NCBI RefSeq assembly: GCF_000003815.2
Contig: NC_049979.1
Coordinates: forward strand, 31,142,417 to 31,172,956
Origin: Branchiostoma floridae
Taxonomy: Eukaryota > Chordata > Leptocardii > Amphioxiformes > Branchiostomatidae
DNA: 30,540 bases
Direction: 5' to 3'
This document shows positions 19,640 through 30,540 of the stretch, in pieces. The position numbers and the translations under genes were made by a program. A model generated the notes under the pieces. It was not told where the DNA came from and did not search any database. It was given only the letters and a program-made list of their open reading frames with translations. Every line of letters starts with the position of its first letter. Within the stretch, counting starts at the first letter, position 1.

Positions 19640-20945
19640 TTTGTACATTTCACACAATACCACACCATAATCATTTTTAAGTAAAATTCCTTTTTTTCAA
19701 TTTCAAGATGTTTCTGTTGTAAGTCAATCTGAAATCATTAAATACATCCAAGGGTTTGTTTCATTTGATTGTGCAGTCCAATGAGAATGGAAAAAGCGTC
19801 AGATTAAGCTGTAAATATTTTTTTATGTCATTTGCTACCCGAATAACTTCAGGTAATTAGAAACCCGTGAATCTATGAATACTGAATGCTAAGAAAGCAA
19901 AACAATGACATCCCTCCGAAGGGCCGGGCCAGAATTGTCGCACATCATGATAATTGGTGAACAGCTGTACTTCATGGTGAAGCCAGCATATTTCCATATG
20001 TTTGGAACATTGTGTTGAAAAATAAAGATTTGGTATGACTAAATCATTACATGTACAAAAAGTCTGGCTGTCTACTTAGAACATTAAACACTTATATCAG
20101 AGGAGACACTGCAATTCTCCTCGGTCCAAAGATCCTAACTCATCATTGCTGTGCATTTGCTGTTAATTCACCCAGAAAAGGTAGCTGACATATTTTAAAT
20201 CACATTTCACATATATATATATCGTAATGCTTTACACGTGGGCACCGATTGGTAGGTTTAAGAAACGTATTTACACGTTGAATGTCACACTTAGCTGTAT
20301 ATATATGTATATATATATATATATAATTCTCATACATTCGTACGGTACATAAATGCTGTTGAGTCAGTAAACATAAAGGGTAGCTAACATTTTCAAGTTA
20401 CATTGTATCTACTTGACCGTTTGACTCGTATTTATGTAGTTTTAAGACTCTTCAAGTGCACGCTTCAAATAAACTATATCGACATGTGGAATTTCACCCT
20501 TACAACGACTCAAATGTGAACAACGAGTCTCGGTCAAATGAAACTTGATTCAGAACTGAAGTATTATCTCTTTTAATAAGACTTTTAATGGATTTAATCA
20601 ATAACGTTAGGTTATGCTGTGTTAAACTATAAACCGGGAGATAACAATACACGCATGAAGTGATACAGGAATTGCTTTCCCAGTTGGTGGTTTCAAAATC
20701 GTGCTTCTCATGCAGCTAATCAAACGCCATTGACACGATAGGGTTATGTCGGTCTTTTGTTAGATATTCTTGTTAACGGTCTTTTATCTATTTAATCATA
20801 CATGGTAAGGCATTGTGTAGCATACGGTATACTTTGATGATTCTGGAATAAGCTGTTTTTGTTGGAATTCACAGTATCTAAATTCTCTCACTCCAGTCGC
20901 GGTCAAATACCTCTAAATTCTCGTTGGCATGCACATCTTTGACAG
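19640..20945. other. Gene-free stretch
   Basis: AT-rich sequence with two short AT-dinucleotide tracts (near 20212-20222 and 20300-20325). No protein-like frame and no repeat ends were recognised. Confidence 0.55.
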
Positions 20946-20949
20946 ATTT

Positions 20950-21070
20950 TACATACTAACATACACTTAGATTGCAACACGGTATCTTTCATTTTTCCCC
21001 CTCGGACAGATTGGCATCTCGGCTAATACGGCATACACAATGTTTCATTTTATACGTATGTTAGTATGTA
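20950..21070. mobile_element. 121-bp inverted-repeat element
   Basis: TACATACTAACATA at 20950-20963 is mirrored exactly by TATGTTAGTATGTA at 21057-21070. The size and perfect 14-bp arms would fit a tiny MITE. No target duplication was established. Confidence 0.4.
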
Positions 21071-21792
21071 TGGATTAATAATGTACCTGGCAAAGAGAAT
21101 TCTACTTTTCATAATTTTCAATCATTTATGATATTAGTTTTCGTATTTTGTGGGTTATAGAAATTAAGAAAATGAAACTTTATTTTATTTCATGGGGCGC
21201 CAAAGCCTTAGAACTAATTTGGGAAAATTGGTAAAATGCCAAGAGATTTCTTTTTATCTATATGCAAAGCTTTCTTAACGTGTATTATTAGCCTTTTATA
21301 TTAATACGATACGATCTCATGCCTAATAGCATAAGTTACTACATTTAGATATTGAAGATATCTACATAATACTTGCGTCACACACGTCTAAGGGTGAGAA
21401 TATAACTGTAAAATTCATAATCAGCTTACCCCGAGAGCATCCTCGTCCTACGTCCAGTCATTTACAGCAGTAAATTCCAAAAGCCGTTAGGTGCAACAAA
21501 AACGCTTCCGTTTTCGACCAAAGATGAACGACAATTTGCTAGATACACTGCTGTGCTAAGGACGGAAAAAACGTCTGAACGGAACGTGCAGGTAAGAAAA
21601 CAGATTTCATGGAGACAATCCAGACGGAAATCCCTTTCCGTGAGAAATAAAAAATAAAAAGGAACATTGAGTACGATACAAAACGACTGCATCGCGATAT
21701 TTGGCCCCATCCAAGAGGCTGGTAAAATGCAAACCTTCCCACAGGTATAAGTAGATGTGTCGTACTCGGGTGCTCCAAAACACATTTCTCTG
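21071..21792. other. Gene-free stretch
   Basis: The most open frame is 123 codons on the minus strand (21833-21462), Cys-rich in composition but with no recognised motif, splice sites or partner exons. Treated as non-coding. Confidence 0.45.
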
Positions 21793-21915
21793 TCTAACAG
21801 CACAGTGGTTATACGTCTGCATTCAACACACATCCGTCGTTCCCTGTTTGAATTTACACGTCGTGTGAATGACTTGCAAAGCCATGCGATGCCTTTCCTT
21901 TTGCGGTAATCTTGA
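21793..21915 (+). mobile_element. Possible tRNA-like SINE head
   Basis: AGCACAGTGGTTATACGTCT resembles an internal promoter A box of tRNA-derived SINEs, and CCCTGTTTGAATTT, about 45 bases later, resembles a decayed B box. The dispersed repeat at 21916 follows directly, which would make this the head of a SINE. The other copy (19359) lacks the head. Confidence 0.3.
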
Positions 21916-22175
21916 GACCTCGGTAACTAGTATAGGTGGCTTCAGCACAGGCGGATTCTCCTTTCACAAGTGTTCCATACCGTACAACAAAAGGACGCGT
22001 TACCTGTCCAACAACATCATTAAGCCGACCGTCTCCTCCCAAGCGGCACAGATAATCGAGGTCCTTTTTTCTCTAGGTAATTGGATGGGGTACGAGACGG
22101 GGGTTTTATTTTTAATCTGCTAAGTTTGTTTACTCCCCAACTTTTGCAGTGGACATGGGTAGCTGTTTCCGATTC
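21916..22175 (+). repeat. Dispersed repeat, copy 2
   Basis: This is the same family as 19359-19630. This copy keeps an 84-codon open frame (21869-22123) across GTTCCATACCGTACAACAAA and CTCCTCCCAAGCGGC, but the other copy is broken in that frame and no protein family is recognised. Confidence 0.75.
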
Positions 22176-22850
22176 ATATCTGAAATTTTCCTTGTTATTT
22201 TTCTTTTATTTTCTTAAAGCTGTTTTATGTTTTTCTTTTCAGTAGGGTTATATCTTAATTTTTAATCTAACATACCACGTAGCAGACGTCCATTTGGAGA
22301 CCAAAATGGGTTTCACGTTTTTTTAGATAGTTTGTATAAGGCACCTACAGCAGTTTCCATGCGCCCTGGACAGACAATGCCTATCTAAACTGGGAGACAT
22401 ATACTACTAAAATAACCTTCAACCAAACCTTACACTGGACTTTTCTTTTGTCAGGCGAGAATTGACAACTGATGAGTAATTTCGGTCGGACACAAAACAC
22501 CCGCTGTAAAAGGGGACCGCCAAGACTTATTTTTCTAATACACTTTTTCGTAGGGGTGGGGGGCTAAACGTGCCCGCGCCAACAAGTGACGCTTAGAAAC
22601 AATCACAAATATGTAGGTTTTCCTGGCAAATGTGGTACAATATGGGGACAAACGGCAAATCAGGACAGGTGTTAAATAAAATGTATAGAAATAAGACTTA
22701 CCATTTTAGCCAGTGTTTTACTCAGTAAGCGTAGTTTTATCAAAAAAATGGTAAATGCAATATGTTTTTCAACGTGAGTTAAAGTCTAACATTTAACTAT
22801 CGGTAACGTCCGAAACCGTTACAATTTCAAGTGCTGTGAAATATAAAGGA
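22176..22850. other. Gene-free stretch
   Basis: AT-rich with poly-T runs. No coding, RNA or transposon-end signal was recognised. Confidence 0.5.
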
Positions 22851-22851
22851 A

Positions 22852-23888
22852 GCCGCCCTAAGATGGGCCCTGCCCTAAGATGCCCTGATTTTTTGCTGAT
22901 CTTATTATGCATAAGTACGCCGTGCTTGTTGCCACTGACTATGATGATCAGAAAGGTAAATAAACCAAGTTCAAACAGCTTTTTTCTATTAAAGATATTC
23001 AAACATATTCAATTCCCTTTTTCAAGAAAGAATTTTTACAATAATGTTGGTAGCGCCGAATCACTGTGGTCACCTGTTACTAGGTATTGGTGGCTCGTGT
23101 CCATGAATGAACAACCTGTAAAAAACAGCCACACAATTGTCATACACATAAGAAATAAAGCTTCACAAAACACTACAAATATTGGTCTTCAAATGTTTGT
23201 TGAATAGAAGACCGGCCATAGAAAAAACAACATAAGCATCACCGCCGTTGTTTTCCCCAGGGAGTGTGGCCCCGCAGGTGGCAGACGAGCGAACACTCAA
23301 AAGATTTGTTACTCTAACAAATGATTCGTACCGTCTATAAGAATGAAACTTCACAGAGTGATGTCGAATATGTTTCTTAGTACGTACACAGAGTTTTTTT
23401 GTGATTTTGGCGTTAATTTTCGTCATAATTTTGTGAGTTGGGCTGCCGCGTTTAGTGCATTTCGCCCATTTCCCATGAACCCACGACCTGGATTGTGAAA
23501 GACTTAGCCCTCCTCGCGGGAGACAAGAAGCACACACAATCACAATTCTACTGTCAAAAGAAAGCTAATATATCATAAGATTAGAATTTTTATTTATGTT
23601 TGTCTAAATTGGTCACCAGCTTCCGAAGAGAGCAAATTTCAAAAGCGGGGCAAGTTAGGGCGCACTGTTTAACGCAGCTCAAAATCGGAATTTATACTCA
23701 CGATAACGTCCTCGGTGTTTGCCAGTTGTAACGCAGAGGGTAAAGGGATCATGAACCGTATGAATGCATTCCTTATCCAAGTATGGTCTTTAAATGAATG
23801 TGTTAAGAATTCATTGACCACTCTTTGGCAACTAGTGATGGAGCGCCGTGAGGTCGAGCGCGTAGAAAAGCGGGCATCTTAGGGCGGC
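22852..23888. mobile_element. ~1-kb element with GCCGCCCTAAGATG inverted ends
   Basis: GCCGCCCTAAGATG at 22852-22865 is mirrored perfectly by CATCTTAGGGCGGC at 23875-23888. A second partial copy of the left motif (GCCCTAAGATGCCC) follows at once, and GGGGCAAGTTAGGGCGC near 23647 is a decayed internal version. Short open frames inside (123 codons plus, 126 codons minus) match no known domain. No target duplication is fixed. It may be a non-autonomous transposon, or two inverted fragments of one repeat. Confidence 0.45.
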
Positions 23889-23889
23889 C

Positions 23890-26570
23890 CCCGTTACTAT
23901 AGATCTTTCTGGTTTGTTAATAACTTCTGCCCACTTTAGTTACATGCGCGAATTCTGTTGGGAATCAAAGCGCTTCTATTATTGCCTAATTTTCAATAAC
24001 AAATTTTAACAACACAATTTGCACATTAGAAGTTAAACAGCCTTTGATCATTAAAACTGCATATAAGCATTCAAACACACGTTGCATCACAATAGATCCA
24101 CTTTCCTCTTCCTATCTGAGCTGCCACAGAATCCTATAACTTACTTCATATCAACATACCCACTTCATATCCAACATTATGTAACTCGACTTTTCTCATT
24201 TCTTACCTCCATTGTCGATTTTTGCTCTGCAGCCCTACAATTATTTGGGCTGTGTCAAAACCTTAGTTTTACTACATCCCTTATATTTCTTCCTTTATTC
24301 ATCATGATGTCAGTTATTCCTGGCTCCTCTATACAACAGTAACCATTACGAATGTTTACTTGTTTCTGCCTCTGTGAACGGCCCTTGCTGGACTTTTGTT
24401 TCGTGATCTATGCTCCATATTTGTCCGCTTGTTTAGCGCTTGATGACCTGCTGTTTTCCTTGACAGGGCTTCGCCTTTCCCCGTACACGGACTCTAAATC
24501 TCTGACATCTCTGGCTCATGTGACTGCTCCAATACGCTGTTCCGAGTGATTTTTCCCACCTCCAAAAATATATATATATAACTGTGCCTGTGCGTTGTCC
24601 CAGGAGGCGTTCCCCACACAAGCCGCTAGAGTTCCCAATGTGTTCCACCACAATATTCGTCTTGCTAATTTCTGGTTACTTTTCTAGCTATGCTGGTCAG
24701 TATTCTGCTCAAAAACACTTTATACGTTTTCAAAATAAGAATAAAAATGCTTTTCTGTCGGAAACTAGGACGTCTATACGTGGTTGAGATACTCCAATAT
24801 GTTCCCTGAACGTGTGTTCCACCCCGATCGAGCTCCTTGCCTGATTAACTAACACTTGAGACTCAAACATTTTAACTACTCACGGTAAGAAATTGTAGCT
24901 CTATCTATCAATCTGTTTGTTTGTTTTTGTTTTAATTCGTTTCATCTCATAAGCTTGGTGGACTCTAGAGGCACAATGACTTTAGAGGCATTTACTCATT
25001 TAATCGCTTGAAAACACGCCTAGAGCTAGACGCCAATTATTCTGACTACTTGTCACTGACAGAAGGTCTTCTTTCACACAGTGTTACCTTTACATGCCAG
25101 GGGCGCCTGGGGGATTGACCTGTCATTTCTGCCATGATTTTTGTACATAGGATATGTTATACCCTGACATAGTCAGCATTGCATACACACACTTTACAGT
25201 ACTAAGTAAGCTCGATGCAACTTCATTGGAACCGTGCTAGAATATGGACATAAAGCAAGGGTTTGGGTGAATTCCTTGTAATTACAGGACATCAATCATT
25301 ATCCGTTACACGTCAGATCAAAGACTATTCTAAAGTATGGGGGTTAACACCTGTGACACGAAATGATGGAGAGAACAAAGCCCCCTGTGATCCATGCATC
25401 GTGAGAAAGTCAGTTCGTATGGAGATTTGTGGTAGCGTCCTTCAGCATGCAGAGACTTAGACTTTTTGTACTGAACTGTAACGTAGATTGGATCTATAAA
25501 ACGCCACTTTTATCGGCTTGTAGATCTTTTTCGAAGCATTGAAATAAATACCTCTTTGATTTTGAGAAAGCTGTGAGAGATCAACATAATAGATAGCTTA
25601 CTTTCACGAAGGCTATAACATAGCAGCTTTTAGACTGTCTTGGGAAAAAAGGGGTATAGAAGAAAAATAGGACAAGAAACGTATCCAACCAAACGGTCAA
25701 AAAGTCATAGCAGATATTGGAGAAGTGGAATTGCAAATTGCACTACAAAAAACAGAATGACCTGTATGCCTTTCCTTGCACTGATTGCTACTAATTTGAA
25801 CGGTAGTATAGTCAGCTACTTATAACACAAGCGATACTACTGTACCGGTGTTGCCTTCCCTGCTTTAGACAAGAACTTTTTTGACCAGACAGGGGTACTT
25901 ATATAAATGTGATGAAGTAGCAACTACGTATGAGATATTTGAAGAATACCTCACTTTTACTAGCATAAAGCCATTTATGTAAATAAAAAAAATGGGACTT
26001 TAGAATTCATTATTCGCAATTTAATAACGCCATATAGCAAAATGTGTTTCTAATTCCGAGGCATTCATTATTTTAGGTGATCATTCTGGGAATCATGCAA
26101 GCAATATGTTAGCAATATTTTATACTTATTCGTTAAACACCTTACTTTTTAGGATCTTCAGATTGTAATTTGAATTTCTATGAGTATGAACTAGACTTCT
26201 TGACACTTCTCACCGAACCGTCTACTCCAAGATAGCACTTGCCGTGTGTATATTCGCCGGAATTTCCATACATGGATTACTCTCTCCAAACTGATGAACG
26301 GACATGGCCCACATGGTTAAGAGGATCAGAATAGTCGTAGAAGTGGTCGAGATTAACGGTTTTAGCAGGAAGTCATGGTAAACCCATATGTCAGTGATTT
26401 TGCTGTGAACGGACGCAATAAGCCAACTATGATCTTGTACCATGTGCGTCACTAAAGTAGGAATACTAGTAGGTGCCACAGGGGAACAATTCAACATCAA
26501 TGACATAAAGTTGTTGCCCTGACAAAAATTATACAGCGGGTGTTGCTTAGCTCACAAGGAAATGAAGTAG
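23890..26570. other. Gene-free stretch
   Basis: No protein-like frame over 95 codons and no recognised exon. A pyrimidine-rich tract occupies roughly 24090-24330, and a short AT-dinucleotide run lies near 24570. Short open frames at 25263-25460, 25640-25825 and 26222-26506 (minus) show no motif. Confidence 0.5.
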
Positions 26571-26572
26571 AT

Positions 26573-26703
26573 TCTAGCGAGGTCAACACCCATAATGTCT
26601 GTTCTTTCAAATGCAGAGTGACTAAATAACATTAACTGGTGGCGCAAGCCGGGCACGGAGGGATATTTCACACCTATTGTCTGTCGATTACATGGCTGCT
26701 AAA
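26573..26703 (+). repeat. Dispersed repeat, copy 2 (inverted partner at 4763)
   Basis: Contains AGCGAGGTCAACACCCATAA, TTCTTTCAAATGCAGAGTGA, CACACCTATTGTCTGTCGAT and GGCTGCTAAATAA in the same order as the complement of 4763-4895. Confidence 0.7.
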
Positions 26704-27588
26704 TAACAGCATTAAATTACAAACTTAAGAAAGTCTTTGTGGGGCTTCCTTTTGTTTGCAGCCTGTCCATTTCACTTCTCTAACAGACGAGTTGCAAATA
26801 CATGTCGGTAAACCACATCTTCAGTTCAGATCTTACACCGATAATCTCAAACCAGCAGTTTCACGTCTATGATTTTCAATGAATGCACAGAAATAGCACC
26901 ATAAGATATTGTGGCACGTACAAAAGTTACAAAACAGTTACAAAAGTACTACAGTATAGTGATTTATAGTGAACATTTCTCAAAAAATTTATAAAGAAAT
27001 GTGCACCACATCGGGTTCAAAGTCGAGTCCAAAATTTAAAAATCCATTGGGGGAGGGGTGCCCAACAGCCGTCAGAACATCTGTAAAAAATCACCAACGG
27101 TCAGGGCATTTGAAGTTGTTGGATTAAATCGTATCTGTTTCAATTTTAGTGGCATTTGCCATGGCTTATTCCTCATGCACATTCAAAAGTCATATATAAA
27201 CACAAATAAGAACTACATGTCTGCCGAAAGACTCTATACAAACTTCTAACTGATATATTCCTAATTCAACCTTAAGACAACCAAAAAGTGAAATAGTATT
27301 GACCGTACTCTATCTTATATCTTTTCTATGTAACAGCAGGCTATTAGACACACATACAAAACACACTCGGAATGTTAAGAAACAAAAGACGACCGAACTT
27401 TTAAAATTACTGAACACATCTTAATCTAACCCTTTGTAAATCCGACCACATCTATGCCATGATTTAAACAACGTATTGAATAATGTTGGTGGTTCACCTG
27501 TTTAAAATTCATACTCCTATTCATCAGCAAACAGAAGATTGTAAACAGAATTGCTGGGGGTGTCCTCATTACAATAAGGTTTTGTTTT
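26704..27588. other. Gene-free stretch
   Basis: AT-rich with no recognised coding or RNA feature. Nothing else is seen. Confidence 0.5.
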
Positions 27589-27815
27589 CATCACACATAG
27601 TTTTGGGCAGAGGGATATCATGATAAAAACGACAAAGCAAGTTGGAAGGTGGCATAGCAAGCTACTGCATCACAGGATGGCAGTGCTAGTGTTGTGTTCA
27701 CTACAACAGACGAGACGTCTGTCGCCCGCCAGGAGCACTGTTTATCCACGTAGTGATATAGTAGCTATTTATGCAGTAGATATGAAAGAAAAGTCATCTT
27801 ACCAAATCGCTGAAA
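27589..27815 (+). repeat. Dispersed repeat, copy 2 (partner at 15722)
   Basis: Same family as 15722-16015. This copy forms the hairpin ACAGACG-AGA-CGTCTGT at 27706-27722 at the corresponding place. A 76-codon open frame crosses it but is not conserved in the partner. Confidence 0.72.
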
Positions 27816-29140
27816 ATCATAGTATAGCATGTAGTCTAGCTTTACTCTGACCTTAGTACTTAGTACCGAAGAAGATTACAATAATACTACCTAACCATAA
27901 TAAAGTCAAAAATAAAGCTGTCACGGCTACGTGTCAAGGCTATAGGGACGAGACAAAACTTTTATGCAGGAAACCATCCAAGGACAGTTACATTTCCTCT
28001 GCGGTCAACTGTTGTCTCCGCACAATTCCGTCTCTTGAATAGTAGCTCTTTTGTGTAGGTTCTATGGCCAAGCCACATTGTTTACAGCATGACTGCCGGT
28101 TGCAAAGCTAGCGGTGATAGTTCATTGGCTGCTTTGGTAGTGTAAACATTACCTTAATTAAGGCCTCTTGACAAGTAAATGTTAACCAACGCATGGATGT
28201 TTTATAATAATAAACTTTAGAAAACTTAAATCTCTACTTGAGAATATTCTCCATTGCGTTAAGGTTATGCCCATATATGTAAGTCTGACTTGGCGATTCA
28301 AGAGTATAAAACTAAAAAAAAGTTAAAAGCTAGGTTGAACAAAATTTCCGCTGTGTCCTGGACAAAGCACTGATAAAATTACTCCCTAATGTGACCATAC
28401 CAGCAGCTAGGAGGTTGAATTATCCCTCATTATTATATAAACTAATAGAATTCCAAGGCCGTATACAGGCTGAAAACAAAGGAAGGTACAGGTTAGCATG
28501 AAATATTGTCAAAATGCTAGTCAAAATTTTTCTCTACTGGTTCTCAGCGGATGTATGTTTAACTTCCACGCTTATAAGTACATAGGTACTGCATCAGTTA
28601 AGAAAATCAGTTTGTTTTTAGTCTTTGTCATGACTCGGTCGCATTTCGACGTCGATCTGTTGCGTCAGTCACAGAATGTCATATAAGTGCCTTTTCAATG
28701 GGGGGTAGGGCGAGTGTACAACGAGGGACCTCTTGGTTCCGCCGAGCAAAAGACCCTACTAGTCACACCACACCAACCACGCAAATACGACTTCAAGAAA
28801 TTTCCAAGTAACCCTTAATTCGATTCAACAGCGAACAAGATTTGAATGACTTTTGTGATGATACAAAGTATGATGCTCTGTGATTAGCTTAGAAGTTGCA
28901 ATTTTTCAGGTGCAGAGAATAGTCAAAATATACACCGAAGGATAACAACGCATGTACTTCGTGACAATCGTGTTTTTTTTTTTTTTGGTTGGTTGGTTTC
29001 TGTCAGAATATATCTAATATGCTTCTCATGCAGGTTTGAAAAAATCTCCCGACCTTTCTAATTAGTCAGTATATTAATGTAATTAAAGATTATAGGCAAT
29101 ATATCATTGTACCGCTGTTTTATTGTTTATATTTGTTGAC
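27816..29140. other. Gene-free stretch
   Basis: No recognised exon, RNA or transposon end. A poly-T tract followed by GGTTGGTTGGTT lies near 28972-28998. Confidence 0.5.
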
Positions 29141-29196
29141 GTTTTTTTTTTTTTCCAAAACAAAGCTACCGCGAACATTTCTGCATTTACATTATA
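29141..29196. mobile_element. Relic end of the 4527-type MITE family
   Basis: ACCGCGAACATTTCTGCATT followed by TACATTATAG matches the right end of the element at 4527-4734 (CCGCGAACAATTCTGCATTT followed by ACAGTA). It is preceded by poly-T. No left end was found nearby. Confidence 0.6.
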
Positions 29197-29199
29197 GTC

Positions 29200-29372
29200 T
29201 TGGTAATAATCAAAAAGGACGGGGGCCCTTATCTAGTGGGGTATTTTCAAACGGGGACTTAGGCCCCGACCAGTACATTACAGTTAAATGGCTTTAAAAA
29301 GGCTCTGACAGAAATTGCACATGATTTATGTTGGGATGGATGTTGTTACTCGGCTCGTGATGGGTTGTGAGA

Positions 29373-29407
<35 letters not shown>

Positions 29408-29575
29408 CTCCTCATAAGACGGCTAGAAGTAGTTGTTACTATTAGTTAAAAACAATGTATTGTTGGTCACGATCATACAAGGACTCTGTTCGGTGGGGAG
29501 TTTTCAAACCCTGAGCTGGGCCCCGATAAATTACAGTTGAGTAATTTTGAATAGACTGGCTCTGTATTTTGCCCC
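29200..29575 (+). repeat. Pair of ~100-bp direct repeats around a CA microsatellite
   Basis: GTGGGGTATTTTCAAACGGG with GGCCCCGA and ACATTACAGTTAAAT (29237-29290) recurs as GTGGGGAGTTTTCAAACCCT with GGCCCCGATAAATTACAGTT (29493-29545), about 255 bp apart. A run of ACAC dinucleotides lies between them at 29376-29404. Confidence 0.75.
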
Positions 29576-29577
29576 TT

Positions 29578-29650
29578 TTGCGGTGGCCACTTTACCGCGA
29601 ACTTAAAACTACCGCGAACATTTTTTCGACTATACACTATAGTATGTGAT
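29578..29650. mobile_element. Relic with CCGCGAA motifs
   Basis: TTTACCGCGAACTTAAAACT and ACCGCGAACATTTTTTCGAC followed by TACACTATAG echo the interior of the 4527 MITE, which has TTCGCGGTTACACTATAG. Confidence 0.5.
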
Positions 29651-30540
29651 TACAGTCTATGTCGTTACAACGAAATAATTAGACAAATTGGAAGACAAAA
29701 CGCATGTCATGGTTACTTTTGTCTAAAAAAAATCTGGGCATCCATAGATTGAAAACATTTGACTTATAAGATTACATCGACGAAGAAGCAATGTCACTAT
29801 TCCGCACCATCAAGTTTACACCACATTCCCTTCGAATCTTAAGCCACTCCAAATCACTATTGTAGAATCCGGTGATGCCATGTACAGCACAGAGAGCGAT
29901 GAAACGCCTTTCATATCTGTGCCGCACCCTGAACCAACAACGGTTTCTGCCGCCCACTTAGCACGCTGTATCTTACGGGTAATTAAGGACTGCGGGTTTC
30001 GGATTCGCGTCGTATTCATCGAAAATGTCCCCTTGTGGCCAGTGTCCTTTTTATAATTCATAATAATCTGCAAATGTGCGAGATTCCGATTGTCGGATTT
30101 TTTTTTCTGCCAAAGTGTCCACTGGAGCGGTGCTTTGTGGATAATTTGGAAATCTAATTCATGAAATCCCAGTTTTCGTATTTCTACAGATTCTGCGAAG
30201 GTAGTAATGTGATGGATTCCGGCAGTCTGATTTTCTGTGCTTCCTGATTGCACTTATCAAGAGTCTTAGTAGTGCGGTGTACTGTTATTAATTATATTCA
30301 ATGCGAAACTCCCATCAAAATCAAGGGTTTACCTAAATACGCCGCCGTATCTGTCAGGATTCGAGGAAACTCGTTTCTGAGAAGTATACGGCACCGGAAT
30401 TGGTCCGATTTGCGGTGCATCGTCGTATTCGAGTAAGGATCATGGATTTGTATGGATTCGCTCTGAAACGTTCCCTGTTCGGCATGTCGCTCGATTTCGG
30501 ATCCGTCGTATTTTTTACGACTCGAAGTCATTTTCGTGCA
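29651..30540. other. Stretch without a recognised gene
   Basis: Two minus-strand open frames (30253-29816, 145 codons; 30531-30298, 77 codons) are the longest here. They are basic and Arg/Ser-rich in places, and no domain, signal peptide or splice pattern was recognised. GGATTCG/CGAATCC-like pieces recur, which hints at a dispersed repeat rather than a gene. Confidence 0.4.

Noticed and set aside
21462-21833. 123-codon minus-strand open frame
   Set aside because: No motif, no splice partner and overlapping frames in the same region; length alone is not convincing in a 30-kb window.
21793-21862. Functional tRNA gene
   Set aside because: Only box-like fragments are visible; no acceptor stem or complete cloverleaf could be paired. 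Kept only as a possible SINE head.
29816-30253. 145-codon minus-strand open frame
   Set aside because: No recognised domain or gene structure; the surrounding GGATTCG-like pieces suggest repeat sequence. Left as unassigned.

Overview
The window looks like nuclear DNA from an invertebrate animal, most likely a lancelet (Branchiostoma). The reasons are spliced genes with GT-AG introns, many short non-autonomous DNA transposons, RTE-type LINE remains, microsatellites and a 270-base assembly gap. The lancelet assignment is an inference from a RecQ-like helicase paired with a DUF6589 protein and from MITEs with ends of the type TACTGTAAATGCA; no database search was run. Nothing bacterial, no CRISPR array and no complete RNA gene was seen.

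Layout. 1-4763: an AT-rich satellite with a unit of about 146 bp. It changes orientation near 620 and again around a 3.85-4.2 kb insert, and a 208-bp MITE with a TA target duplication sits in its right arm. 4948-6575: an RTE-like LINE endonuclease relic split by a 901-bp transposon flanked by perfect 9-bp duplications. 6574-6653: a hairpin element. 6872-10518 (+): a seven-exon RecQ-family helicase gene with damaged Walker A and DExH motifs, frameshifts and a premature stop. 10547-12603 (-): the last four exons of a DUF6589 gene, convergent with the helicase, with the two ends only 28 bp apart and the reading frame still open. 12.6-16.4 kb: non-coding sequence with a CT microsatellite, degenerate repeats and an 882-bp element bounded by TTAA. 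16441-17801: a 75-bp minisatellite (about 18 units) running into the gap at 17802-18071. 18.1-30.5 kb: no recognisable gene, only dispersed repeat pairs, microsatellites and inverted-repeat elements.

How the parts relate. The only gene pair is the helicase and the DUF6589 protein. Their tail-to-tail packing, co-occurrence and family identity suggest the coding part of one decaying two-gene DNA transposon, comparable to the helicase-bearing Academ lineage (AcademH). This is an inference: no terminal repeats enclosing both genes were found. The helicase copy appears catalytically dead, while the remaining DUF6589 exons are intact but lack the 5' part of the gene. The rest of the window is a record of nested mobile-element insertions and local repeat amplification.
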